64,000 bases of DNA from Clostridiaceae bacterium UBA6110 (GTDB lineage Bacteria > Bacillota > Clostridia > Clostridiales > Clostridiaceae): contig DIWI01000011.1 in NCBI GenBank assembly GCA_002428415.1, positions 12,161-76,160 of the forward strand. Reading direction: 5' to 3'. Under the pieces are notes generated by a model. That model worked only from the letters and a program-made list of their open reading frames with translations. It ran no database searches and was not told the origin of the DNA. Numbering within the stretch: position 1 is the first letter of the stretch; every line of letters begins with the position of its first letter. A program made the position numbers and the translations under genes. Shown piece by piece: positions 16,387-24,122 of the stretch.

Positions 16387-16779
16387 TTACTTTTCCTTGG
16401 GTTCCTGTTCTTTTCCTTTGACATAGATATTATTCACGAATATGTTTACAGCTGATACCTTGAGCCCTGTTATGGCCTCAACCGTTGTCAGCACGTTTTC
16501 CTGAACTTTCTCCACCACATCAGGTATCCTGAAGCCATACTCGACTGAAATAATCATATCGATTATCGCATCCTTCTCTCCGACTGTAACCTTAACACCC
16601 TTTGTCACGTTACGCTTGCCTGTGACAACCTGTGTTATTCCGCCTGTCAGGGTTGCCGATAGACCTGCGACTCCCTTGATTTCGCTTGCTGCTATACCTG
16701 CAATGACCCCGACCACATCCTCTGATATTTTAACCACGCCCTGGCCGTAGGTGTTCTTTGCCTTTTCGCTCATTTTCAT
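16387..16779 (-). CDS. Asp23/Gls24 family envelope stress protein
   Basis: 130 aa with the Asp23 (DUF322) domain over about residues 10-115: YGQGVVKISEDVVGVIAGIAA near the start (here shortened to key parts) and VSAVNIFVNNIYV near the end. Family members are abundant, membrane-associated proteins linked with cell-wall and alkaline stress in staphylococci (Asp23) and enterococci (Gls24). In clostridia it often lies just before nusB, as here. No transmembrane helix is visible, so it would need a partner such as AmaP to reach the membrane. Confidence 0.92.
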   Translation of the reverse strand: MKMSEKAKNTYGQGVVKISEDVVGVIAGIAASEIKGVAGLSATLTGGITQVVTGKRNVTKGVKVTVGEKDAIIDMIISVEYGFRIPDVVEKVQENVLTTVEAITGLKVSAVNIFVNNIYVKGKEQEPKEK

Positions 16780-16884
16780 CCTCCTGACTTCAAGAACTGC
16801 TTAAAATCATTATATCAAAAGGACAAATCAAATACAATTGAACAGGCTATAATTATGCATAAGCCGATGCATATTCACAATAAA

Positions 16885-16930
16885 ATAAGGAATCCATAAG
16901 GATGCATATTCATCCCCATGGATTCCTTAT
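16885..16930 (-). terminator. Long nested terminator after adhE
   Basis: Outer arms ATAAGGAATCCAT (16885-16897) and ATGGATTCCTTAT (16918-16930) are perfect complements; an inner GGATG/CATCC stem (16900-16915) extends the hairpin. Followed on the minus strand by TTTTATTG. Placed 8 nt after the adhE stop. Confidence 0.85.
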
Positions 16931-16938
16931 ATTTTTAT

Positions 16939-19533
16939 CTAAACCAGTTTTCCGTAATAGGCAGACACATACATGTCCTTTATTTCTGATATTAGAGGAT
17001 ATCTCGGATTTGCTCCAGTGCACTGGTCATCGAAAGCCTGCACGCACATCTCGTCAATCTTTTCGAAGAAGTCAGCTTCCTTGACTCCTGCTTCCTTTAT
17101 CGTCATGGGCAGGTCAAGCTTTCTCTTCAGGTCGTCGATTGCAGCGATGAGACTCTCTATCTTCTCGTCATCATTAGTGCCCTGAAGTCCCAGATAATCG
17201 GCTATCCTTGCATACCTGAATTTTATATTTGGGTATTTGAACTGTGGGAAAGCAGCCTGCTTCCTGGGATTCTCCACTGCATTGAACCTTATCACCTCAT
17301 CGATCAGAAGGCTGTTCGCGATTCCATGAGGTATATGGTGGTACGCACCCAGCTTGTGGGCCATGGAGTGGCATACTCCAAGGAAAGCGTTGGCGAAAGC
17401 CATTCCAGCCATGGTCGAGGCGTGGGCCATCTTCTCCCTCGCCTTGATATTGGTCCTTCCTTCCGTGTAGCACAGGGGCAGGTACTTGAATATCAGCCTT
17501 ATCGATTCCATTGCAAGGGCATTCGTATACTCTGAAGCCAGTACTGAAACATATGCCTCAAGCGCATGTGTAAGGGCATCTATTCCTGATGCGGCAGTAA
17601 GTCCCCTTGGCATTTCCATCATAAGCTCAGTATCCACTATCGCCATGTCAGGTGTGAGCTCGTAGTCAGCCAACGGGTACTTGATACCTGTGGCTTCATC
17701 AGTTATTACCGCGAATGGCGTAACCTCGGAGCCTGTACCAGCAGAAGTCGGTATCGCTATGAACATTGCCTTTTCACCAAGCCTCGGGAACGGATATATC
17801 CTCTTCCTGATGTCCATGAATCTCATGGCCAGGTCCTCGAACCTTACCTCAGGATGCTCATACATGGTCCACATGATCTTGGCTGCATCCATTGGTGAGC
17901 CTCCGCCTAATGCTATGATAACATCAGGATTGAAGCTTCTCATCTCCTCGGCTCCCTTCCTTGCGCAGGCAAGGGTTGGATCCGGCTCCACATCGAAGAA
18001 CACCTTGTAGTCGATCCCTGATTCATCCAGTATCCTCGATATCCTGTCGCAGTATCCAAGGCTGTAGAGCACCTTGTCTGTCACTATGAAAGCCTTTTTC
18101 TTCTTCATGTCCTTAAGCTCGAGAAGTGCAGTGCCTATGGCACCCGACTTGAAATATATCTTTTCAGGAACTCTAAACCAAAGCATGTTCTCTCTCCTCT
18201 CCGCTACCGACTTGACATTCATGAGGTGCTTGACACCGACATTTTCGCTTATGGAGTTTCCGCCCCAGCTTCCGCAGCCAAGAGTGAGTGAAGGAGCCAG
18301 CCTGAAGTTGTAGATATCTCCTATTGCTCCCTGTGATGAAGGCATGTTGATTATGGTCCTTCCTGTCTTCATCCTTGCTCCGAATGCATTCACCCTGTCC
18401 TTCATCTTCACCTGGTCGGTATACAGTACCGATGTATGTCCGAATCCGCCGAGCCTCACAAGCCTGTCTGCCTTGTCAAGAGCTTCAGCGAAGGTCTTCA
18501 CCCTGTACATTCCAAGCACAGGCGAAAGCTTCTCGTGTGAGAACGGCTCATCAAGCTCTACAGACTCTACCTCTCCTATGAGGACCTTCGCATCCTCAGG
18601 AACTGTCAGTCCCGCAAGGCTTGCGATCTTTGCTGCGCTCTGACCAACGATATCCGCATTGAGCGCGCCGTTTTTGAGGATCACACCCCTGACCGCCTCT
18701 GTCTCGTCAGCATCAAGGATGTAGGCACCCCTTTCGAGGAATTCTCTTCTTACTTCATCATAAACCTCATCCATGACGATCACTGTCTGCTCGGATGCGC
18801 AGATGACGCCGTTGTCGAAGGTCTTTGACAGAAGGATTGATGATACCGCCATCTTGATGTGCGCAGTCTCATCGATTATCGCAGGAGTATTTCCCGCACC
18901 GACACCTATTGCAGGCCTTCCTGATGAATATGCCGCCCTTACCATTCCAGGTCCGCCTGTAGCCAGGATTATGTCGGCCTCCTTCATTACTGCCTGTGAA
19001 AGCTCTACTGAGGGCTCATCTATCCAACCTATTATCCCTTCAGGTGCTCCTGCCTTGACTGCAGCCTCAAGCACTGTCCTTGCCGCCTCGATGGTCGACC
19101 TTTTCGCCCTTGGATGCGGGGAGAATATTATTCCGTTCCTGGTCTTGAGTGCCAGAAGCGCTTTGAATATCGCAGTGGATGTCGGGTTGGTTGTAGGCAC
19201 GATGGCGGCAACTACTCCTATAGGCTCAGCAACCTTCATTATTCCGAAGGATTCATCCTTCTCGATAACTCCGCAGGTCTTTTCATCCTTATACTGGTTG
19301 TATATGTATTCAGAGGCGAACTGGTTCTTTATGACCTTGTCCTCCACAATTCCCATTCCTGTCTCTTCGACAGTCATCTGAGCAAGCCTTATCCTTGCAT
19401 TGCTTGCTGCAAGAGCAGCCATCCTGAATATCTCATCTACCTGTTCCTGTGTATACGTCGAATATTTTCTCTGTGCTTCCCTGACTTCCTCAAACTTTGC
19501 TATAAGTTCAGTTACATTACCAACAGTCTTCAT
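16939..19533 (-). CDS. adhE: Bifunctional acetaldehyde-CoA / alcohol dehydrogenase
   Basis: Reduces acetyl-CoA to acetaldehyde and then ethanol with NADH; the enzyme forms long spirosomes. 864 aa, full length. N-terminal aldehyde dehydrogenase (about 1-420) has the active Cys in NGVICASEQTV (about residue 245). The C-terminal iron-dependent alcohol dehydrogenase (about 450-860) has NAD-binding GGGSPMDAAK and metal-binding His residues in HALEAY and GVCHSMAHKLGAYHHIPHG. Monocistronic between a promoter region with Rex-like sites and a strong terminator, so it is likely NADH/redox controlled. Confidence 0.98.
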   Translation of the reverse strand: MKTVGNVTELIAKFEEVREAQRKYSTYTQEQVDEIFRMAALAASNARIRLAQMTVEETGMGIVEDKVIKNQFASEYIYNQYKDEKTCGVIEKDESFGIMKVAEPIGVVAAIVPTTNPTSTAIFKALLALKTRNGIIFSPHPRAKRSTIEAARTVLEAAVKAGAPEGIIGWIDEPSVELSQAVMKEADIILATGGPGMVRAAYSSGRPAIGVGAGNTPAIIDETAHIKMAVSSILLSKTFDNGVICASEQTVIVMDEVYDEVRREFLERGAYILDADETEAVRGVILKNGALNADIVGQSAAKIASLAGLTVPEDAKVLIGEVESVELDEPFSHEKLSPVLGMYRVKTFAEALDKADRLVRLGGFGHTSVLYTDQVKMKDRVNAFGARMKTGRTIINMPSSQGAIGDIYNFRLAPSLTLGCGSWGGNSISENVGVKHLMNVKSVAERRENMLWFRVPEKIYFKSGAIGTALLELKDMKKKKAFIVTDKVLYSLGYCDRISRILDESGIDYKVFFDVEPDPTLACARKGAEEMRSFNPDVIIALGGGSPMDAAKIMWTMYEHPEVRFEDLAMRFMDIRKRIYPFPRLGEKAMFIAIPTSAGTGSEVTPFAVITDEATGIKYPLADYELTPDMAIVDTELMMEMPRGLTAASGIDALTHALEAYVSVLASEYTNALAMESIRLIFKYLPLCYTEGRTNIKAREKMAHASTMAGMAFANAFLGVCHSMAHKLGAYHHIPHGIANSLLIDEVIRFNAVENPRKQAAFPQFKYPNIKFRYARIADYLGLQGTNDDEKIESLIAAIDDLKRKLDLPMTIKEAGVKEADFFEKIDEMCVQAFDDQCTGANPRYPLISEIKDMYVSAYYGKLV

Positions 19534-19546
19534 ATTCTCTCCGCCT

Positions 19547-19564
19547 TTGTTAATTATTTATCAC
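19547..19564. promoter_or_regulatory. Candidate Rex operator 1 upstream of adhE
   Basis: TTGTTAATTATTTATCAC matches the clostridial Rex consensus TTGTTAA-N4-TTAACAA in 7 of 7 positions of the left arm and 5 of 7 of the right. It lies 14-31 bp before the adhE start codon. Rex represses fermentative genes such as adhE at low NADH/NAD+. Confidence 0.5.
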
Positions 19565-19604
19565 ATAGCCATTGTAACAAGGCATATGCTTTGAGTCAAG
19601 TATA

Positions 19605-19622
19605 TTGTTAAATATTTAATTA
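19605..19622. promoter_or_regulatory. Candidate Rex operator 2 upstream of adhE
   Basis: TTGTTAAATATTTAATTA: left arm perfect, right arm 5 of 7 against the TTGTTAA-N4-TTAACAA consensus. It is 58 bp upstream of site 1. The surrounding region is AT-rich, so one of the two could be chance. Confidence 0.45.
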
Positions 19623-19763
19623 TATTATTTTATGATGCTTCTTTCATATGTAAACGTAGTCATTGCTGATATTTCGATAATTCGCTTCCAAATCATATTT
19701 ACTGCAAATTCTCAAAATCATATGAATCTCAGCGTTTTTCGTTTTATTTTTAACAATCATTCG

Positions 19764-19790
19764 AATAATAAAACCCTGCCAGCGGCAGGG
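19764..19790 (-). terminator. Intrinsic terminator after the DUF5655 gene
   Basis: CCCTGCC-GCT-GGCAGGG (19790-19774) followed by TTTTATTATT on the minus strand. Confidence 0.9.
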
Positions 19791-19811
19791 TGATCCAATG
19801 ATCTCAAAGTG

Positions 19812-20189
19812 CTAATTTGATGCCTGGTAGGCCTCTTCAATCAGAGCCAACATCTCGCAATCAAGGTCCTTTGAATTTGAGATGACAATATGATGGGTCC
19901 ATCTGCCAGGATACGGTTCTACTGCTTCCACGACCTTTGCTGATTCAGCCTTCCTGCGAAGGCCAAGTGTCAGGATGATACATCCTTCAGGCTTGTCTTT
20001 TCCCGTGCGTAACGGCATCCATATCCATGCGAATCTTCTTTTGGTACTAAAGGATATTTGGGATTTGCCGATATGTTCTGAAACCTCACCCTGCAAAGCT
20101 ATCATATCCCTTATTGACTTGAAAAGCCTGACCCTGCCATCATCCTCCCTGAAGAATCTAAAGATCGTTTCATCTGACAACTTTTCCAA
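19812..20189 (-). CDS. DUF5655-like protein, function unknown
   Basis: 125 aa, cytosolic, no signal or membrane segment. The sequence resembles small DUF5655-type proteins: an N-terminal helix-rich part followed by a strand-rich core with FSTKRRFAWIWMPLRTGK and a C-terminal HHIVISNSKDLDCEMLALIEEAY. Members of this group are thought to bind DNA or ligands, but no function is established. It has its own terminator and lies between efp and adhE without overlap. The family name is from memory of the pattern, not a search. Confidence 0.6.
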   Translation of the reverse strand: MEKLSDETIFRFFREDDGRVRLFKSIRDMIALQGEVSEHIGKSQISFSTKRRFAWIWMPLRTGKDKPEGCIILTLGLRRKAESAKVVEAVEPYPGRWTHHIVISNSKDLDCEMLALIEEAYQASN

Positions 20190-20216
20190 AATTTCGCCTC
20201 CATATGGCAGAACAAA

Positions 20217-20244
20217 GCCGGCATAGGGTTAACCCTTTGCCGGC
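20217..20244 (-). terminator. Intrinsic terminator after efp
   Basis: GCCGGCAAAGGG / CCCTATGCCGGC 12-bp stem (one mismatch) with loop TTAA, followed by TTTGTTCTG on the minus strand. Confidence 0.85.
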
Positions 20245-20258
20245 CTGCTGCAAGGGTC

Positions 20259-20816
20259 TTAAACCCTTTCCATGTATTCTCCAGTTCTTGTGTCTATCCT
20301 TATGCCATCCCCTTCGTTTATGAAGAAAGGAACCATTACCTGTGCGCCGGTCTCAACAATCGCAGGCTTAAGAGCGTTTGTTGCTGTGTTTCCCTTTACT
20401 CCAGGCTCTGTCTCAGTGATGACGAGCTCGACAAAGTTAGGTGCTTCTACTGAGAATGCATCTCCCTTGTAGAACTTTATGACTGCAAAATTGTTTTCCT
20501 TGAGGAACTTGATAGCATCTTCCACCTTCTCATAGTTGAGCGGAATCTGCTCGTAGGTCTCCTGGTCCATGAAATAGTACAGCTCTCCGTCATTGTAGAG
20601 ATACTGCATTTCCTTTCTCTCAATTACTGCTTCCTGAAGCTTTGTAGTCGGGTTGAAGGTTGTGTCCGTGGTTCCGCCAGAGATTACATTCCTGAGCTTT
20701 GTCCTTACGAATGCCGCTCCCTTTCCTGGCTTGACATGAAGAAAGTCAAGTACTACGAATACCTGTCCGTCCTGCTCGAAGGTTGTGCCTTTTCTCAATT
20801 CACTTGCTGATATCAT
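20259..20816 (-). CDS. efp: Elongation factor P
   Basis: Rescues ribosomes stalled at polyproline. 185 aa, three-domain EF-P with KOW-like domain 1 (1-64), OB domain 2 and C-terminal OB domain 3 ending in [17 protein letters not shown]. The tip loop [11 protein letters not shown] places Lys32 where Bacillus EF-P carries its aminopentanol modification. A strong ribosome binding site (GGAGGG) and a 167-nt structured leader precede it. In many Firmicutes efp follows papA-type peptidase; here it follows aroK across a promoter, so it is transcribed on its own. Confidence 0.97.
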   Translation of the reverse strand: MISASELRKGTTFEQDGQVFVVLDFLHVKPGKGAAFVRTKLRNVISGGTTDTTFNPTTKLQEAVIERKEMQYLYNDGELYYFMDQETYEQIPLNYEKVEDAIKFLKENNFAVIKFYKGDAFSVEAPNFVELVITETEPGVKGNTATNALKPAIVETGAQVMVPFFINEGDGIRIDTRTGEYMERV

Positions 20817-20983
20817 TGTTTTCCCTCCAAATAATCTAACAAAGCCCCTCCAGGGACCGGCGCGGCATAATGCTCACCTTGGTCATGGGGCTTGTCAACC
20901 TAAGTCTTTCGATGCTATAGGCCGATCATGCACTCATAACCTGTGGACGGCTCTGGGCATCATGTACCATTTCGCAATTTACC
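20817..20983 (-). promoter_or_regulatory. Structured 5' leader of efp, possible riboregulator
   Basis: The predicted efp transcript starts near 20983 and has 167 nt before the ATG. Its first bases CCTTGGT (20987-20981) pair perfectly with ACCAAGG (20883-20877), enclosing about 97 nt that can fold GATGC/GCATC and GCCG/CGGC stems. A second stem, CAAGCCCC (20894-20887) with GGGGCTTTG (20848-20840), places ACCAAGG in its loop, so the two pairings compete or form a pseudoknot. I do not recognise a known riboswitch. The transcription start is inferred from the -10 box, which slightly overlaps the first stem. Confidence 0.45.
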
Positions 20984-20989
20984 AAGGAT

Positions 20990-21018
20990 ATTCTATCAGA
21001 AAGGAGGTACATTTGCAA
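20990..21018 (-). promoter_or_regulatory. SigA-type promoter of efp
   Basis: Minus strand: -35 TTGCAA (21018-21013), 17-bp spacer, -10 TAGAAT (20995-20990). Five of six matches in the -10, four of six in the -35, ideal spacing. Confidence 0.65.
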
Positions 21019-21063
21019 TTGCGATTTATTTTTGTTTCAGAACCTTTTTGAAGGTTTTCGACA

Positions 21064-21570
21064 TTATCTAGGAACTATCCCGAGCTCATATAACTTTTCG
21101 AGGGCTTTTGCCAGGTTAGTCCTTGAATCCAGACTGCCGTCTATTATGATTCCTGCCTTCTCGTAGAATGGCTTCCTTTCAGAATAAAGCTTCCTTAGCT
21201 TTTCATTGCTGTTGGAAAGAGGCCTTGTCTTGTCATGCTTCAGCCTTTTCCAGAGTACATCGATGCTTGTCTTTATGTATATCACATGAGAGTTCATAAG
21301 CATCCTGTCCATGTTCCCGCCAAATATCGGAAATCCTCCACCGGTAGATATGATCAGGTCATCCATCAGAAGCACTTCATCCAGAGTCTCACGCTCCAGC
21401 TCCCTGAAGACCTTTTCTCCTTCTTCCGTTATTATCCTGCCAGGAGTCTTTCCGTATTTCTCAGTGATGAGCCTGTCAGTATCTACAGCCTTCATACCTG
21501 TCGCAGCTGCTAAAAGCCTTCCAAGGGTTGTCTTGCCGCTGCCCGGCATCCCCACAATGAATATCCTCAT
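21064..21570 (-). CDS. aroK: Shikimate kinase
   Basis: Phosphorylates shikimate at O3 with ATP in aromatic amino-acid synthesis. 168 aa. Walker A GMPGSGKTTLGR at residues 7-18, substrate-binding Asp in DTDRLI (about 33), ISTGGGFPI at about 75-84, lid Arg in TRPLS and an R-K-P-F-Y segment near 130. It starts 1 nt after the last gene of the comG-like pilus operon, so it is probably co-transcribed with it, an unusual partner. Confidence 0.96.
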   Translation of the reverse strand: MRIFIVGMPGSGKTTLGRLLAAATGMKAVDTDRLITEKYGKTPGRIITEEGEKVFRELERETLDEVLLMDDLIISTGGGFPIFGGNMDRMLMNSHVIYIKTSIDVLWKRLKHDKTRPLSNSNEKLRKLYSERKPFYEKAGIIIDGSLDSRTNLAKALEKLYELGIVPR

Positions 21571-21954
21571 TCATATGCTCCTTATCCTCAGTATGGGCGT
21601 TAGGTCCCATATGAGTTCAAGCTCTCTCTTAAGGACATGTCTCGTGTCCGATATGTAGAGCATCATACGATTATTATATATCCCTTTCAGTGAAAGTGTA
21701 CAGGTGCCGATTGACAAGGTTTTGCCTGCCTGGAAAAAGCTCCTGGCATCCGAAGGTCCTGGAAACCTTGCAGCAAGCCCAGCCTCCAGTACGGGCAGGT
21801 CCTTCTCAAGCTCAGAATACCTTACATCCAATGAATAGACTCCCTCCTCGATGTACATGTGGCTTGTAACAAGCCTGGCAGTCCTGGCTGTAAGGGAAGC
21901 CATAAGCACAAGAAGGAGGAAAAGGTGCTGTACCGATCCTCTCCTAATACTCAA
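21571..21954 (-). CDS. Putative minor pilus protein (ComG operon, last pilus gene)
   Basis: About 127 aa from a TTG at 21954 that has GGGGG 7 nt upstream; an ATG at 21984 is possible. An N-terminal transmembrane segment, HLFLLLVLMASLTARTARLV, follows a basic stretch (SIRRGS), then a soluble C-terminal domain. No clear G|F prepilin cleavage site is visible. By position after a ComGF-like gene it may correspond to ComGG, but sequence does not prove this. It overlaps the previous gene by 11 nt and abuts aroK. Confidence 0.55.
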   Translation of the reverse strand: MSIRRGSVQHLFLLLVLMASLTARTARLVTSHMYIEEGVYSLDVRYSELEKDLPVLEAGLAARFPGPSDARSFFQAGKTLSIGTCTLSLKGIYNNRMMLYISDTRHVLKRELELIWDLTPILRIRSI

Positions 21955-22399
21955 TCTGGAACCCCCTTTCAAGCTCAAGCCCATCGAATATGAGCCTTAT
22001 GATCAGTATTCCGTTTTCTATCCTGAAAGAAGAAGACCTGAGACCGACACAGATGTTCTGTACAGGAGTATCCACGTAAGTGGTGCTCCCGACTGCATAC
22101 CTGAGCTTGTCTGCTGACTGGAACATCTTTATGTATCGTCCGTTCACTGACTCATCCTTCAGGATGTACAATACTCCTCCTGAAATCGCCAGGCTGTCAG
22201 TATTCGAATGCAGGTCTTCCTTTATCCTTTCAAATGCCATATAGGCATAATCCATCGCCTTGAGCTGCAACCTTGCATCCAGGTAAGTCTTCAGCACTCC
22301 TGTGAACGACCGGAGTGCGATTCCCAGAGCCAGTGCCATTATGATTATGTAATAGAGTATCTCCTGAAGGATGAACCCTCTCTTAATGCCTGATCTCAT
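21944..22399 (-). CDS. Prepilin-like protein, ComGF-type
   Basis: 151 aa from ATG 22399 with GGGGAA upstream. A short basic leader MRSGIKRG is followed by FILQEILYYIIIMALALGIA: cleavage after Gly, Phe at +1 and Glu at +5, the type IV prepilin pattern recognised by a PilD/ComC peptidase. The soluble C-terminal domain (about 35-151) is rich in strands. Probably a minor pseudopilin of the competence pilus. It overlaps the previous gene by 17 nt. Confidence 0.75.
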   Translation of the reverse strand: MRSGIKRGFILQEILYYIIIMALALGIALRSFTGVLKTYLDARLQLKAMDYAYMAFERIKEDLHSNTDSLAISGGVLYILKDESVNGRYIKMFQSADKLRYAVGSTTYVDTPVQNICVGLRSSSFRIENGILIIRLIFDGLELERGFQIEY

Positions 22400-22724
22400 A
22401 TGTTCCCCGCCTGTCTTTGTCGAGATATCCATTTATTGAGGTTACCCCTTCGACAGTTACAATACTTATCCAGGTATCCCCCAAAAATGCGGATTCAAGT
22501 GAATATGAATCAAGTGAACCAAACACTTCACCCTCAGGCACTTCGAGATTTCCTTCCCTGATCATAAGGTAGTAGGCTTCTACTCTATAGTCGAAAGCAA
22601 GCTGCTCCTTGTACCTGATGAGCTTCAGCCTGCTGTCCATGCTTTCGGAGACTATGGACTGCAGGACAATGAAGACCGCGAGCACTGAGAATGTGGCAAG
22701 TATCGAGATGTAGCCCTTCCTCAC
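22383..22724 (-). CDS. Pseudopilin-like protein
   Basis: 113 aa from a GTG whose GTGA overlaps the previous stop; a longer frame from ATG 22769 is also open. N-terminus VRKG|YISILATFSVLAVFIVL has the basic leader, Gly and hydrophobic helix of prepilins but lacks the usual Glu at +5, a trait of some minor pseudopilins. The soluble part contains VPEGEVFGSLDSYSLES. Membership is inferred from the helix and from flanking pilus genes. Confidence 0.65.
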   Translation of the reverse strand: MRKGYISILATFSVLAVFIVLQSIVSESMDSRLKLIRYKEQLAFDYRVEAYYLMIREGNLEVPEGEVFGSLDSYSLESAFLGDTWISIVTVEGVTSINGYLDKDRRGTYEIRH

Positions 22725-23167
22725 CTTATGTCCATCGCCTGTGTTCCGAAATTTATCATGATTTCGCACTGCTTCACACCTCCGATATGAAAATATACCC
22801 TGCCGTTCGCTGAGGGTACTCCGGTAATGTCGTAGTACCAGTTTGGACCAGCACCGATTTCCAAAGTCGTTACACCGGTCATCGTAAGTTTGGAACCTGA
22901 TGGCAGCTGTATCTTCCTCAAAAGCAGCGTACCCTTGTATATCCTTATAGTTGAATCAGGTATGTATACTCTTCGTATTGATTTGGTCTCTGCAGATTTT
23001 TTCAGTTCTCCGATGACAACACCCATGAATATTATGGCAGCATCCTCCTTGTAGGATACCGAGCCTTCACTAGCTGTCCTTTTCGGAGATGGAAGTATCA
23101 GCCCCATAAGGGCAATAGCTATCATAAGCTCCACCAGGAGCCTGCCTTCATAGCGCCTCATAGGCAT
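22721..23167 (-). CDS. Pseudopilin with N-methylation-like N-terminus
   Basis: 148 aa from ATG 23167, or 146 aa from 23161, overlapping the end of the comGB-like gene. The N-terminus MPMRRYEGRLLVELMIAIALMGL shows the prepilin pattern, with Glu at +5 after Gly, but Arg instead of Phe at +1. That is uncommon and could affect methylation. The remainder includes a strand-rich domain with VYIPDSTIRIYKGTLLLRK. Candidate structural subunit in place of a classical ComGC. Confidence 0.7.
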   Translation of the reverse strand: MPMRRYEGRLLVELMIAIALMGLILPSPKRTASEGSVSYKEDAAIIFMGVVIGELKKSAETKSIRRVYIPDSTIRIYKGTLLLRKIQLPSGSKLTMTGVTTLEIGAGPNWYYDITGVPSANGRVYFHIGGVKQCEIMINFGTQAMDIR

Positions 23168-24122
23168 CAAGCATCGGAAGGAGTATAACTGAGGCTGAAG
23201 CGAGCACTGCAAGTCCCATCAGGATGACTGCCATAGGTTCAACCAGGGCTGTCTTCCTCTTAAGATAGTCTTCGAACCAGGCTCTCCTGTTTGCGACGTA
23301 TGATTCCAGGGCATTCGGCAGGTCTCCGGTCTGCTCAGCCATGTGTATGTAGCTTAGAAGAAGCTCAGAAAACCCCTCCTTCCTGAAGGCATCTGAAAGT
23401 CCCTCCCCCTTTGTCAGTCTGGCCATAAGCCCCTGTCCCTTGAACACACCGTCATCCAGAAGCTCTGCTGCCCTGCATACATCCATCCCTCCGGATACAA
23501 GCTTGTTGAATTCCTTAATGAACATCATCTCGCCATATTGCGCCTTCTTCCTGCCAAGCACTAAAGTGAACACCTTTTCTCTGTCCATGATGCATCGAAA
23601 GGCAAATGCCATGATGCCAAGACATGCCATTCCCGAAGCCCTGGCAGGAACCACTGAAGTGAACGCCATCACACGGTCAAGTATTTCATTGCTTCCTGAT
23701 ATTCCGCTGATCATCTCATGGATTGGCGGTACCAGGTAATAAGCGGCAGCATAAAGGAACAGGAGAACAGTTGCGATTAGGATTCCCGGATATACGATGA
23801 CTGTCCTGATCTTCCCGCTTAGCTCCCTCTCCTCCTTCAGGTCCTCATACAGTCCTCTGAAGGCTGCTCCTATGGTTCCTGTCTCTTCGGACAGCCTGAT
23901 TACTGAAATTTCACGTCTTGTGAATGCACCTGTACTTTCAAAGGAGACTGCCAAGGTTTCGCCTCCCTGAAGGTGCCTGGAGAGAGCGATTTCAGTCTCA
24001 TCGTCAGAGAGAGCCAGCGCCTCAACCAGACCAAGTCCGTTCTTGAGATAAATCGACTTCTCATAGAAAAATTTCTCCTTGTTGAATTTCCGCCACCTTA
24101 CTCCTAAACTCCAGCCTGACAT
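23148..24122 (-). CDS. comGB: Type II secretion / competence inner membrane protein (GspF/ComGB family)
   Basis: 324 aa from ATG 24122, chosen for GGAGGAAGCTTG upstream. Two T2SS-F domains (about 18-130 and 195-315) with three hydrophobic segments: IVYPGILIATVLLFLYAAAY at about 110-130, ASGMACLGIMAFAF at about 160, and PMAVILMGLAVLASASVILL near the C-terminus. This polytopic protein is the platform for pilus assembly and is driven by the ComGA ATPase. It overlaps comGA by 62 nt. Confidence 0.88.
   Translation of the reverse strand: MSGWSLGVRWRKFNKEKFFYEKSIYLKNGLGLVEALALSDDETEIALSRHLQGGETLAVSFESTGAFTRREISVIRLSEETGTIGAAFRGLYEDLKEERELSGKIRTVIVYPGILIATVLLFLYAAAYYLVPPIHEMISGISGSNEILDRVMAFTSVVPARASGMACLGIMAFAFRCIMDREKVFTLVLGRKKAQYGEMMFIKEFNKLVSGGMDVCRAAELLDDGVFKGQGLMARLTKGEGLSDAFRKEGFSELLLSYIHMAEQTGDLPNALESYVANRRAWFEDYLKRKTALVEPMAVILMGLAVLASASVILLPMLDAYEAL

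Noticed and set aside
20840..20883. T-box-like sequence (AAGGTG ... GCCGCG ... GGTCCC) in the efp leader
   Set aside because: The conserved T-box 14-mer is not intact, no specifier or AG-bulge region is visible, and efp is not a T-box target.
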